This document shows, piece by piece, positions 1-8,570 of a stretch of 64,000 nucleotides of DNA. The notes under the pieces were generated by a model. The model saw nothing but the letters and a program-made list of their open reading frames with translations. It did no database searches and was not told where the DNA came from. This DNA is from Persicimonas caeni (GTDB taxonomy: Bacteria; Myxococcota_A; Bradymonadia; Bradymonadales; Bradymonadaceae), in NCBI RefSeq assembly GCF_006517175.1, contig NZ_CP041186.1:4429074-4493073 (forward strand), given 5' to 3'. Positions within the stretch are counted from its first letter, which is position 1. Every line of letters begins with the position of its first letter. Both the position numbers and the translations under genes were made by a program.

Positions 1-1386
1 GTCGACCTGCGCGGCGGCGTCGAGGCCGGCGTCGACGTCGGCCAGCGCTTCGGTGTAGCGGCCCTCGGCGTAGTAGCAGCGCGCTCGCGCGCCGAGCAGC
101 TTGGCGCGAAGCTTGGGGTCGTCGAACGCGCCGCCGAGGGCGGCGTCGACGACCTCGAGCTGCCGGCTCGAGTGGCCGTCGCGCGCTCTTCTGAGCCGGT
201 AGGCGCCCAGCGCCAGGCGCGCAGCGGTGGCGTCGTCAGTGCCCAGCGACGCCCAGAATGCCTTCTCGACGTTGGCGAGGTCTTCGGCGCGGCGCAGCTT
301 CTTGGAGTTGGCCAGCCGCTCGGCGAAGTAGCGCGCGTGTCGTCGCTCGAGCTCGTCGCGGCGCTCTCCTTCGAGCATCGTGTCGGCAAATTCGCGCGTC
401 GTCGCGAAGAGCTGGAAGCGAAGGGCCCCGCGCTTGGAGCCCGGAGCGCGTCTGGTGACCACGAGCGACTTGTCGACCAGCGACTCGAGCACGTCGCCGA
501 CCCACACCGGCGCGTCGGTCTCGAGCACAGCCTCGGCCGCGGGCAGATCGAAGCTCCCGCGAAAGACCGACGCTCCTGCCAGGACCTCGCGCTCCTCGGG
601 CTCGAGCAACTCCCACGACCAATAAAGGGTGGCGTGCATGCTCTGGTGGCGCACTGTGGCGTGGCGCGTCTTGCGGATGAGCGTGTGCAGCCCGCCGCCC
701 TCGCCGGTCAACCGCTCGAGGATGTCGGCCGGCGCCACCACGTTGACCCGCGCGGCGGCGAGCTCGACGGCCAGCGGGACCGCGTCGAGGTAGCGCACAA
801 TCTCGGCGACCGCGGCGCGGTTGGTCTCGTCGAGGTCGAACTCGGGGCGCACCTGCCGAGCGCGGTGGGCGAAGAGCTCGACGGCCTCGTCTTCCGGCAG
901 CGGCGAGAGCCGAATCAGGCGCTCACCGCGCAGCCGAAGCGCCTCGCGCGAGGTCGCCAAAAAGCTCACCTCGGGGGCGATTTCGAGCCACTGGCGCATG
1001 GCGTGGGCCGCCGGGTCGACCACCTGCTCGAGGTTGTCGACGAGGATCAGGCTGTCGCCCAGCGACGCCAGCGCGTGGCCCAGGCGCTCGATGCGCCCCG
1101 AGCCGGCGCCGGGCATCGCCTCCAACACCGGCTCGAGCGCCTCGGTCACACCGGTCAGAAACTCGTCGAGCGTGCGCGCTTTGGCCACGTCGACCATCAC
1201 GACCTGCTCGAAGCGCTCGGTGCTCGCCGCGTAGTTCATCGCCAGGCGCGTCTTTCCCATCCCCCCGGTCCCGGCAATCGTGACGAGCGGCGCCTCCTGC
1301 ATGCATTGGTCGAGCAGAGACATCTCTCGGGCTCGTCCGATGAATCGCTTTCGTCGGCGAGGCAGATTGTACTTCTGGCTAGACAT
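1..1386 (-). CDS. NB-ARC/STAND-type regulatory ATPase, 3'-truncated by the window edge
   Basis: The first 462 residues are visible; the gene runs off the left edge. After a basic start (NLPRRRKRFIGRARE) comes a P-loop, GTGGMGKT at residues 39-46, a Walker B-like LILVD at 113-117, and the hallmark TSREALRLRGE and PLPEDEAVELF segments of AfsR/LuxR-associated signalling ATPases. The visible C-terminal part is Ala/Leu/Arg-rich and helical, like TPR repeats. Proteins of this class use nucleotide-driven oligomerisation to control a response. No DNA-binding domain precedes the ATPase, so any effector domain must lie beyond the edge. The ATG at 1386 is chosen because it directly precedes the conserved block. 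The gene diverges from the lipoprotein at 1577 across a palindrome that may control it. Confidence 0.8.
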   Translation of the reverse strand, partial: MSSQKYNLPRRRKRFIGRAREMSLLDQCMQEAPLVTIAGTGGMGKTRLAMNYAASTERFEQVVMVDVAKARTLDEFLTGVTEALEPVLEAMPGAGSGRIERLGHALASLGDSLILVDNLEQVVDPAAHAMRQWLEIAPEVSFLATSREALRLRGERLIRLSPLPEDEAVELFAHRARQVRPEFDLDETNRAAVAEIVRYLDAVPLAVELAAARVNVVAPADILERLTGEGGGLHTLIRKTRHATVRHQSMHATLYWSWELLEPEEREVLAGASVFRGSFDLPAAEAVLETDAPVWVGDVLESLVDKSLVVTRRAPGSKRGALRFQLFATTREFADTMLEGERRDELERRHARYFAERLANSKKLRRAEDLANVEKAFWASLGTDDATAARLALGAYRLRRARDGHSSRQLEVVDAALGGAFDDPKLRAKLLGARARCYYAEGRYTEALADVDAGLDAAAQVD

Positions 1387-1432
1387 GGATGGCGGCACTT
1401 AGGATGGGATTGAGGCAGACTTTTAGATGGGG

Positions 1433-1466
1433 TTTTAGATCTTTCAGGTCGCTTAAAGATCTAAAA
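1433..1466. promoter_or_regulatory. 12-bp perfect inverted repeat in a divergent promoter region
   Basis: TTTTAGATCTTT (1433-1444) and AAAGATCTAAAA (1455-1466) are exact reverse complements with a 10-bp spacer. A further half-site-like TTTTAGAT occurs at about 1421. The element lies 47 bp upstream of the minus-strand ATPase start and 111 bp upstream of the plus-strand lipoprotein start, in an AT-rich stretch that stands out from the GC-rich genes. The arrangement suits an operator for a dimeric regulator. No T-run follows on either side, so a terminator is less likely. Confidence 0.5.
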
Positions 1467-1576
1467 ATTACAAATTTAGTCGTCTGAAAGGTACAAGCGT
1501 TTGTAGTGTAATTCGTAGGGACAAAGCATTGCTTCGCCCTCAAAAACCATAACACGCGGACTGTTTAGAGGCGACC

Positions 1577-3289
1577 ATGACTCGTTCGTACCAGCTCACT
1601 TCTCGCTCCTCTTTCAAGCTCACGATGAGCCTCGCCGGCTTGCTCCTCGCCGCGGTGAGTTCCACCGGATGTGGCGACGGAATGCTCGGTTGGGATTGGG
1701 GCGGTGACGAGACGGCGCGAGTCCAGCAGGCGCAAGCGATCAACGGGCGCTACCGCCCGCCGGCCGACGTGGCCGAGGCGGGTCGCGAGCAGGCCGGTAA
1801 TATCACCTACGACGACGCCGACCAGTGCATCGGCACCGGCAACCCGATTCTTCCCGGCGCCGATCGCCTGGCGAGCTTTCTTCGGGACAATTTCGACGGC
1901 GCCAGCCGCTACGACCACACGGTCTACTGCCGGTCGGTGCGCGGCGGATCGAGCCTGTCGATGCACGCGACGGGTCGCGCCATCGACCTGTATATCCCCA
2001 CCATCGGCGAGCGCGCCGACAACACCGCCGGCGACCCGGTGGCCAACTACCTGATTCGAAACGCCACCCAGCTCGGCGTGCAGTACTTCATCTGGGACAA
2101 GACGCAGTTCAACACCTCGCGCGGCTACACCGAGGACTACTGCAAGAACCGCTGCTGGGAGCACGGCGGCGGCAAGCACCCGCACCACGACCACCTGCAC
2201 ATCGAGCTGACCAAGTACGCGGCCAATCACCTCGACTATTCGGACATCCCGCCTGTCGACGGCTCGTCGGGCGGCTACTCGATCGACACCCCCGACGCCC
2301 CGCAGACGCTGAGCCCGGCGAATAACAAGTCGGTCTGGACCGACGACGTGACGCTGTCGGCCGAGCAGGTCAGCGGCGCGTATCGCTACGCCTTCGACAT
2401 CGAGCGTTACGACGGAAGCGGGTGGGAGTCGTACTACACCTACGAGACCGACAGCGCCTCGAAGCGCTTCTGGCCGGCGAGCAAGGCGGCCTACCGGTGG
2501 CGCGTGCGCGTGACGACCGCCGGCGGCACCTCGGAGTACTCCGATTGGAGCACCTTCTGGTTCGGCATCTCGACCGGCTCGGACAGCGGTCCCGATAGTG
2601 GTGGCTCGACGGACACCGATTCGACCGATACAGGTTCGACCGACACCAGCTCGACCGATACGGACACGGCCCCGACGAGCAACGCCCCCACCGGCGCCTG
2701 GCCGACCGGCGGCGAGCAGGTCACCACCAGCAGCGTGACCCTGCAAGTTGACCAGGTCAGCGGCGCCTACGACTACGAATTCGACGTCCAAGCCTACGCA
2801 GGTGGGCTTTGGGTCGACTACTACACCTACGATCCGGATGTCTCCTCGAAAGAGTTCTGGCCCTACTACTCCGACGTCGCCTACCGCTGGCGCGCCCGAG
2901 CGCGCACCGCGTCGGGTTGGACCGACTACACCGACTGGAACGTCTTCCTGTACGGCAACGCCACCCACCCGAACGCCCCGGCCCAGCCGACGAGCAACGC
3001 CCCCACCGGCCTGAGCCCGGCGAATAACCAGCGCGTCTGGACCGACAGCGTCACGGTGAGCTGCGACGACGTCGGCGGCGCCAGCCGCTACGAGTTCGAG
3101 GTGCAGTACCACGACGGCCAGGTCTGGCGAGAGTACTACACCTACGAGCCGAGCAGCGCGTCGAAGAAGTTCTGGCCCTACATCGAGGACAACGCCTACC
3201 GCGTCCGGGCACGCGCCTATACCTCGTCGGGCTGGACGGATTATTCGGGGTGGAATGTCTTTCTGTACGGCAACGCGTCGACGCCGTGA
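1577..3289 (+). CDS. Secreted lipoprotein: M15/ARB_07466-like domain plus three beta-sandwich repeats
   Basis: A 570-residue protein with a lipoprotein signal ending in the lipobox SSTGC (Cys32). Residues about 50-215 resemble the zinc D-Ala-D-Ala carboxypeptidase-like (M15/ARB_07466-like) fold: HATGRAIDLY supplies a His and Asp, and HHDHLHIEL near residue 202 supplies the C-terminal His pair. Three repeats of about 90 residues follow, each with a PxxxSPANN-like start, YxFDxxxYDG, YYTYE and a WTDY/WxxFxYG end. Repeats 1 and 2 are separated by a Ser/Thr/Asp linker. These look like fibronectin-type or carbohydrate-binding sandwiches that could hold the enzyme on a cell wall. The start is supported by AGAGG 6 bp upstream. 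The peptidase assignment is from motif pattern only. Confidence 0.7.
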   Translation: MTRSYQLTSRSSFKLTMSLAGLLLAAVSSTGCGDGMLGWDWGGDETARVQQAQAINGRYRPPADVAEAGREQAGNITYDDADQCIGTGNPILPGADRLASFLRDNFDGASRYDHTVYCRSVRGGSSLSMHATGRAIDLYIPTIGERADNTAGDPVANYLIRNATQLGVQYFIWDKTQFNTSRGYTEDYCKNRCWEHGGGKHPHHDHLHIELTKYAANHLDYSDIPPVDGSSGGYSIDTPDAPQTLSPANNKSVWTDDVTLSAEQVSGAYRYAFDIERYDGSGWESYYTYETDSASKRFWPASKAAYRWRVRVTTAGGTSEYSDWSTFWFGISTGSDSGPDSGGSTDTDSTDTGSTDTSSTDTDTAPTSNAPTGAWPTGGEQVTTSSVTLQVDQVSGAYDYEFDVQAYAGGLWVDYYTYDPDVSSKEFWPYYSDVAYRWRARARTASGWTDYTDWNVFLYGNATHPNAPAQPTSNAPTGLSPANNQRVWTDSVTVSCDDVGGASRYEFEVQYHDGQVWREYYTYEPSSASKKFWPYIEDNAYRVRARAYTSSGWTDYSGWNVFLYGNASTP

Positions 3290-3300
3290 TTCAGGAGGCA

Positions 3301-3511
3301 GGGCATCTTGCCTTGAAAGCGAGTGCTTTTAGCTCTCGCAGACGAGGGCAAGATGCCCACGCACCGAACAAAGATCGCGCTGTCGTCGATCGGTGCGAGT
3401 GCTTTTAGCTCTCGCAGACGAGGGCAAGATGCCCACGCACCGAACAAAGATCGCGCTGTCGTCGATCGGTGCGAGTGCTTCTAGCTCTCGCAGACGAGGG
3501 CAAGATGCCCA
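3301..3511. repeat. Three tandem copies of a 76-bp palindrome-bearing unit
   Basis: Copies start at 3319, 3395 and 3471 with an exact 76-bp period; the third is partial. Each carries GCGAG...CTCGC as an inner inverted repeat and ends in GGCAAGATGCCC. A GGGCATCTTGCC just before the first copy (3301-3312) pairs perfectly with that end (3346-3357), giving a nested hairpin. The array sits between the convergent ends of the lipoproteins at 1577 and 3527, where a bidirectional transcription stop or a REP-like element would be expected. Confidence 0.75.
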
Positions 3512-3526
3512 ACTCGACCCGACAAT

Positions 3527-4495
3527 TCAGGCCGCAAAACCCGCCAGCGTCTCGACGACCACGTTGCCCTGCTCGTCGAAGTGTATCCACTTGATCCAGT
3601 AGCCGTCGGTGTTCATCCGGTAGAGCACCCCATCGATGTCGTCTCCGTCGGGATCGGCGACCGCCAGGATTTCAATCGTGCCGAGCGGCCCCACAAAGGG
3701 CTCTTTGACGGTGTGGGTGACCTCGCCGGTATCTTTGGCGACGAAGACGCCCTGGGCCAAGGGCATCTGATTCTTGCCGGGCACGTTGATCGCCACGACC
3801 TGTCCGTGGGGCGACGGAAGACGCGCGCTCACGCCGAGCATGTGCTCGTCTTCGAGCTTCTTTGCCACGCGGTCGCGGTCTTTTTCGTCGAGCGCGCCCA
3901 GAAACGCCTTGGCGAGCTTGGGCGCGGCCTTGGCGTGCACCGGCTGGGGCTCGGCCGGTCGCATGCGCGCCGTGTCGCCCATCTGGCCGGCGGGCGTGGC
4001 GAGCGTCCAGCCCAGGTCTTTGGGGAGCGCGTCGGACTTTTGGGTGTGCAGCCAGTAGTGCATCTGGCTCGGGCCGCCTTCTTGGACGAGCTGCGCGATC
4101 TCGAGGCGCGTCGGGCCCTCGGGCGTGAGCACGTCGACGGCGTCGACGTCCGCAAACCGCTCGGGCATCTTGTCGGCGGCGAAGGCGACTGGCGCGTCTG
4201 CGTCGGCGAAGAGCGCGGCCAGTCTCTTTCTTTCGTCCTCGTCGAGGTCGCGCAGCTCGACTTTGACGACGCCATTCTCGTGCTTGGCGCCCCACAACTC
4301 GGAGATCTTTGGATTCTCGTCCAGCTCGGTGCTCGGTCGTGCGGCTGCCGGCTCGGGCTCTGACGTAGGCTGCGGTTGCGGCGCCTCGGCTTTGGCGCTC
4401 GAATCGGGCTTCTCTTCGGGACGCTCACAGGCCATGAGGCCGAAGCTGAAGCACAACAGGGCGAGGAACACGAGCTTTGCGTGGGTTGCTTTCAT
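3527..4495 (-). CDS. Lipoprotein of unknown function
   Basis: A 322-residue protein with a signal peptide ending FGLMAC (lipobox Cys at residue 23), then about 35 residues rich in Pro, Glu, Ala and Ser that tether it to the membrane. The folded part has alternating charged and hydrophobic segments (GVVKVELRDLDEDERKR, MHYWLHTQ, GYWIKWIHFDEQGNVVV). The C-terminal section repeats short hydrophobic strands that read like a small beta domain. I recognise no family. It converges on the gene at 1577 with the 76-bp array between them and diverges from the esterase at 4564, so it is probably transcribed alone. Confidence 0.7.
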   Translation of the reverse strand: MKATHAKLVFLALLCFSFGLMACERPEEKPDSSAKAEAPQPQPTSEPEPAAARPSTELDENPKISELWGAKHENGVVKVELRDLDEDERKRLAALFADADAPVAFAADKMPERFADVDAVDVLTPEGPTRLEIAQLVQEGGPSQMHYWLHTQKSDALPKDLGWTLATPAGQMGDTARMRPAEPQPVHAKAAPKLAKAFLGALDEKDRDRVAKKLEDEHMLGVSARLPSPHGQVVAINVPGKNQMPLAQGVFVAKDTGEVTHTVKEPFVGPLGTIEILAVADPDGDDIDGVLYRMNTDGYWIKWIHFDEQGNVVVETLAGFAA

Positions 4496-4563
4496 GTTAT
4501 GAATGCTCCGGAACCTGCTGAGACCAAACCTGAGATGAGTACACTCTACACGGAGGACACCTC

Positions 4564-5043
4564 ATGCCCAACTCACCCATCTACTTCTTTCACGGCCTCG
4601 AATCGGGCCCCATCGGCACCAAATACCTGCGGTTGAGCGAGGATTTCGAGGTCACCTCGCCTGATTTCCAGGGCATGGACATCTGGGAGCGGCTCGAGAA
4701 GGCCGAGCGCGAGACCGAGGGCATGAGCGACCTGGTCGTGGTCGGTTCGTCGTACGGCGGGCTGCTCGCCGCGTTGCTCTACTCGAAGCATCCGGAGCGC
4801 TTTCACGGCTATGTGCTCATGGCGCCGGCGCTCTATCGGGACGCCGCCGACGAGGTCGAGCGCATGCCCGAAAACGCGGTGGTCATCCACGGGATTCACG
4901 ACGACGTGGTGCCCATCGACGCGGTGCGCGACAAGTGCGCCGAGCTCGGGGTGACGATCACCGAGGTCGACGACGACCACCGACTGCACAGCTCGCTCGA
5001 CTTGATGGCCGAGGCGGTTCACAAGGTGCTCGAAGCTCCGTGA
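4564..5043 (+). CDS. YqiA/UPF0227-like alpha/beta-hydrolase (putative esterase)
   Basis: A 159-residue single-domain hydrolase. It begins IYFFHGLESGPIGTK, the usual first strand and oxyanion turn. It has the nucleophile elbow GSSYGG with Ser63, an acid in HGIHDDVVP (Asp113/114) and a catalytic His in DDDHRLH (His139), so the triad is complete. The size fits the YqiA-type family, small cytoplasmic carboxylesterases with acyl-CoA or p-nitrophenyl ester activity. A GGAGG lies 8 bp before the ATG. It is a lone gene, divergent from the lipoprotein at 4495. The natural substrate cannot be told from sequence. Confidence 0.82.
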   Translation: MPNSPIYFFHGLESGPIGTKYLRLSEDFEVTSPDFQGMDIWERLEKAERETEGMSDLVVVGSSYGGLLAALLYSKHPERFHGYVLMAPALYRDAADEVERMPENAVVIHGIHDDVVPIDAVRDKCAELGVTITEVDDDHRLHSSLDLMAEAVHKVLEAP

Positions 5044-5171
5044 AGTGAGGTTTGTTACCCAAACGCGACCATCTTTTAGTAGCATCCTCAAACGCTTGAT
5101 TGCATTTGACCGACTGGTTAAGCTTCGCGCCTTAGATTTAATGTTTCGCCATTCGTGCCAAGGTATTTCAA

Positions 5172-6407
5172 GTGTCCAGACTCGCTGTTGTCGTCCTCTC
5201 TTGTGTCTTCCTCGCCGCCGCCTGCAGTGACGAGGAGACGAACTCCAATAACCTCGCAGACACGGGGGTAACCGACACCGGGGCCACCGACGCCACCGAC
5301 GCCGAGGAGGATGTCGCCGACGCCCCGGGGCGCGACGTCGAGGAGGACGTCGACGAGGCGGACGCGGCTGGCGAGGATGTCGAGGAGGATACGACCGACG
5401 CGGCCGATACGAGCGACACGACCGACGCCTACACCGACTGCATGCAGGTCCAGGTGCCGGCGACCGTCGACGATGTCCTCCAGGACAGCGCTTCGATCAA
5501 GTACTCGACGGTGGTGTCGCCTCGGGTCGAGGGCGACCTGCGCCCACTCGAAATTCTCTTCGAGAAGTACAACAACGCGCGCTTCTTGGGCACCTACGAG
5601 CTGGGGCCGGGGACGGTCGACGAGAACTTCGGCAACTGCCACCACTGCTTGTCGATTCCGGGCGGGTCGGCCTCGCGCGCCTTCTTCGCCGACCGCGGCA
5701 CGCTGGTGCTCAACTCCGACCCGTTCACGCGCAAATGGAACGTCGAGGTGACCAACCTTCGCCTGATCGAGGTGGAGGTGTCGTCGACCCGCGAGTCGAC
5801 GCCGGTCCCGGATGGGGCGTGCATCGAAGTGGCCGACTTCACTCAGCAAGGGACCTACCCGCCCCAAGACTGGACCTGCCCGCCCACGGCGTGGTTCGAC
5901 GGCAACGCCTGTAACTGTGGCTGCGGCGCTTGGGACCCCGACTGCAACACCGGCACCTGCCTGCCTGGCGACCCCCACTGTCAGCCGCAGGCCGACGGGC
6001 CGCTGCCCATCGTCGGGTGCAGCGCCACCGAAGAGTGTGTGACCGATCCGGTCGCGCGCACCACCGAGTGTGCGACGATCTGCGATTGGAGCGACCAGAG
6101 TCAGACCGATTGCACCACCGGCACCTGCGTGTACGACTTCGGCCCCAGCGACAACGACCTGTGCATCAAAGAGCCGCTGCGCATCGCGCCGGCGGTCCAG
6201 ATCGGCGAGTCGTGCCCGCAGACCGGCTACCAGGTGGTGTGCAACGAGCAGAACGGCTACGCCAACGGCTACTGCGACCCCAACAACGTGTGCCGAAAGC
6301 TGTGCACCTCGGACACCGAGTGCACCGCGCCCGACCACACCTGCCGAATCTTCGAGCCGCCCACGGGTACTCTCGGCTACTGCGGTCCGACGCCCACCGA
6401 TAACTAA
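5172..6407 (+). CDS. Cys-rich lipoprotein with acidic Asp/Ala/Thr linker
   Basis: A GTG-started 411-residue protein with signal peptide and lipobox LAAAC. Residues about 25-85 are almost entirely Asp, Ala, Glu, Thr and Val, a tether typical of surface lipoproteins in Bradymonadales and myxobacteria. The remainder has one globular block and then a Cys-rich C-terminal half (CNCGCGAWDPDC, CSATEECV, CRKLCTSDTECTAPDHTC). That spacing suggests several small disulfide-bonded knots for extracellular use. No catalytic motif is visible. The reading starts at the GTG because the hydrophobic signal begins immediately after it. Confidence 0.7.
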   Translation: MSRLAVVVLSCVFLAAACSDEETNSNNLADTGVTDTGATDATDAEEDVADAPGRDVEEDVDEADAAGEDVEEDTTDAADTSDTTDAYTDCMQVQVPATVDDVLQDSASIKYSTVVSPRVEGDLRPLEILFEKYNNARFLGTYELGPGTVDENFGNCHHCLSIPGGSASRAFFADRGTLVLNSDPFTRKWNVEVTNLRLIEVEVSSTRESTPVPDGACIEVADFTQQGTYPPQDWTCPPTAWFDGNACNCGCGAWDPDCNTGTCLPGDPHCQPQADGPLPIVGCSATEECVTDPVARTTECATICDWSDQSQTDCTTGTCVYDFGPSDNDLCIKEPLRIAPAVQIGESCPQTGYQVVCNEQNGYANGYCDPNNVCRKLCTSDTECTAPDHTCRIFEPPTGTLGYCGPTPTDN

Positions 6408-6479
6408 CCGGCCTAACGACTATTTTCATACAGGCATCAAGACGGCACGCACATCGAGTCGACAGCGGCGGGTCGGCGC

Positions 6480-7238
6480 TCAGAACTGAGCGACCAGCCC
6501 GCCGCTCATCGCCGCGCCAAACTCGGCAGGACGCGCCTCTTCTTCAAACGGTGCTCCGGCAAACGACAGGTGCATCTCGACCACATAGCGGAAGTGGTCG
6601 CCCAGATTGAGCGCGGCCCCGCCGTTCAGCCCCACGTAGCCGGTCGTCGGATACAGGTAGTGCTCGTCTTCGCTGAGCTGCAGCCCTTGCTGCTCGATGG
6701 GCACGGAGAGGGCGGCGGCGGGGCCGAAGTACAGCGCGCCGACATCCGAAAACGTGCTCACCGGCAGGCTGACGTCGCCGGTTGCATAGTAGATGTCGCC
6801 CACGCCGTAGTGACCTCCTCCGAGGCCGAACATCAGCCCGACCATCGAATTGCGGTCACGCATCAGAGCGCGCTGGAATGTCAGACGGCCGGCGCTCAAG
6901 ACTCCCCCTTCACCCACATGGGGACCGTCGAGGTCGAGCCAGGTATCGTCGTCCTCCTCGTCGTCCTCGTCGCTGATGGCGACGCGGCCGCCGATGACGT
7001 CGGCAGCCAGCCTCCAGTCTTCGTTGAGCTGGTGCGCAGCCCTGAACTGGCCCACGACCGCGCTGCCTCCCAAGAAGAAGCCGCCGAAAGCCGCGCCTGC
7101 AGACAATTGAGTCTCCCCGGGCTCGGCGGGCAGGGCGAGGCTGCCGAAATTGCCCGACGGCGGGGGGGACAGGCGTGCGCAGCCGGTCGATAGAAGGAGC
7201 GAGGCGAGAAGTGCTGTCAAAACCGTGCGTGCCGACAT
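6480..7238 (-). CDS. Outer-membrane-type lipoprotein, beta-barrel-like, unknown function
   Basis: A 252-residue protein. The ATG at 7238 is chosen over an upstream in-frame ATG at 7337 because it opens a clean lipoprotein signal, MSARTVLTALLASLLLSTGC. The mature part is rich in Gly and aromatics in alternating patterns (AGAAFGGFFLGGSAVVGQF, VGLMFGLGGGHYGVGDIYY) and ends in GLVAQF. A terminal Phe after a Gly-rich strand is typical of outer-membrane beta-barrels. A very acidic loop (DEDDEEDDD) sits near residue 95. A lipobox together with a barrel-like end is unusual, so either the lipid anchor or the barrel reading could be wrong. Confidence 0.6.
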   Translation of the reverse strand: MSARTVLTALLASLLLSTGCARLSPPPSGNFGSLALPAEPGETQLSAGAAFGGFFLGGSAVVGQFRAAHQLNEDWRLAADVIGGRVAISDEDDEEDDDTWLDLDGPHVGEGGVLSAGRLTFQRALMRDRNSMVGLMFGLGGGHYGVGDIYYATGDVSLPVSTFSDVGALYFGPAAALSVPIEQQGLQLSEDEHYLYPTTGYVGLNGGAALNLGDHFRYVVEMHLSFAGAPFEEEARPAEFGAAMSGGLVAQF

Positions 7239-7280
7239 AGGAACATTCACCCAGATGCAGTGGACCGTAAGTAAGACCGC

Positions 7281-7328
7281 CAGTAACAAGAGCGACCGGT
7301 AACAAGAGCGACCGGTAACAAGAGAGAC
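7281..7328. repeat. Three tandem 16-bp repeats upstream of the 7238 gene
   Basis: The unit CGGTAACAAGAGCGAC occurs three times at 7281, 7297 and 7313, with one or two substitutions in the outer copies. The array is 43 bp upstream of the predicted start of the minus-strand lipoprotein, in its likely promoter region. Direct repeats near one and a half helical turns can be activator sites, or a slippage-prone spacer. Confidence 0.55.
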
Positions 7329-7430
7329 TGGTCCCATGCTTCTGCAATGCGCGTGCCTGCCCTCGAAAACGCGTGAACAAGCTTGTGTGCCCCTGGATGT
7401 CGGACGTTGGCGTCTGTAGCGGAGTACGGC

Positions 7431-8570
7431 TTATCCGCCCATGAACCCGGCCTTGTCCAGCTCGTCGATGAGCGCTGGAAGGCCGTCGTGTTGGGCGCGG
7501 ATATCCTCGATCACGTACTGCCAGTATTCGGCGTGGCCGGCGCGCTCGAGCTCATCTTTGAGCCGGCGCAGAGTGTTGCAGGCTCGTCGGTAGTGGCTGC
7601 GCTTTCGGCGCCCGATGCGGTAGTTGACCTGGCTCATCCGACACGAGATGAGCAGCTCGACCTGCGCGTCGTCGACCGCGCGCACGAGCGGGTCGGCGCA
7701 GAGCCGGGCGCGGGAATGCTCTTCGTGCTCGAACCAGCATTCGATGGCGCCGTCGAGGTCGCCCTGCCGGAGCGCGCGTTTGATCCACACGTCGGGAAGC
7801 TCGGCGCGAAGTGTCTCGTCGACCTCATCGAGGACGTCGAGCTCGCCGGCCTTCTTGGCGTAGCGCTCCAGCGCGCGGAAGTCCTTGAGGTAGCCGGTCT
7901 CTTCGAAAATCGCGCGGGCATAAGGCAACACCGCGGCGAGCACCGACTCGTCGGCCCTGTCGACGAACGCGCGCGCGGCCTTGCGCGCTCGGCTCAGCGC
8001 CTTTCTGGACCCCCGACCCTTCGACTCTCGCCACGCGTGCAGCTCGTCGAGCAGGCTCTCGGGCGTGTCGGCCGGCTCGTCGGGCTCGGCCCACTGCTTT
8101 CGACCCACGGGCAGCTCGGCAAACGCCTCGTCGGCGCGCTCGTAGAGCGGGTCACACTCACGCGGCATCAGCGGGCCCTCCCAGGCGTACACGCCGCCCT
8201 CGTCGTAGTACGGAGGCAGGTGCTCGAGGGTGCAGCCGGCGCCGCCGAGCTTGTCGTAGGCCCCGAAGACCACGCGGCCCACGCCGTGCAGCAGCAGGGT
8301 GCCCGCGCACATCACGCACGGCTCGAGGGTCGTGTAACAGGTCATCTCGGCGGCGCGCGGCCACAGGCGATCGTCGACCCGGCGAATCGCCTCCACTTCG
8401 GCGTGGCGCCCGGGGTTGTATTGCGGAGAGAGCACCGAGCTTTTGCCCTCGGCGATCACCTCGCCGTCGAGCACGATGACGCAGCCGATGGGCAGGTTGC
8501 CCTCCGACTCCGAGGCGAGCGCCAGGTCGACGGCGCGGCGCATGAACTTTTTGTCGGCTCGTTTGCTCAT
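7431..8570 (-). CDS. CMP/dCMP-type nucleoside deaminase with long C-terminal extension
   Basis: A 379-residue protein. Residues 1-160 form a cytidine-deaminase-fold domain with the zinc signature HAE at 56-58 (His56, catalytic Glu58) and PCVMC with Cys85 and Cys88. This fits deaminases acting on a nucleobase, nucleoside or tRNA adenosine; NLPIGCVIV resembles the guanine/tRNA-adenosine branch. The following 200 residues are helical, charged and Trp-containing and match no domain I know. The ATG at 8570 overlaps the TGA of the DsbA-like gene (ATGA), so the two are translationally coupled. A much longer upstream frame is non-coding in that phase. Confidence 0.8.
   Translation of the reverse strand: MSKRADKKFMRRAVDLALASESEGNLPIGCVIVLDGEVIAEGKSSVLSPQYNPGRHAEVEAIRRVDDRLWPRAAEMTCYTTLEPCVMCAGTLLLHGVGRVVFGAYDKLGGAGCTLEHLPPYYDEGGVYAWEGPLMPRECDPLYERADEAFAELPVGRKQWAEPDEPADTPESLLDELHAWRESKGRGSRKALSRARKAARAFVDRADESVLAAVLPYARAIFEETGYLKDFRALERYAKKAGELDVLDEVDETLRAELPDVWIKRALRQGDLDGAIECWFEHEEHSRARLCADPLVRAVDDAQVELLISCRMSQVNYRIGRRKRSHYRRACNTLRRLKDELERAGHAEYWQYVIEDIRAQHDGLPALIDELDKAGFMGG

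Noticed and set aside
3319-3511. Possible CRISPR array
   Set aside because: The 76-bp units are contiguous and nearly identical throughout, with no variable spacers and no cas genes.
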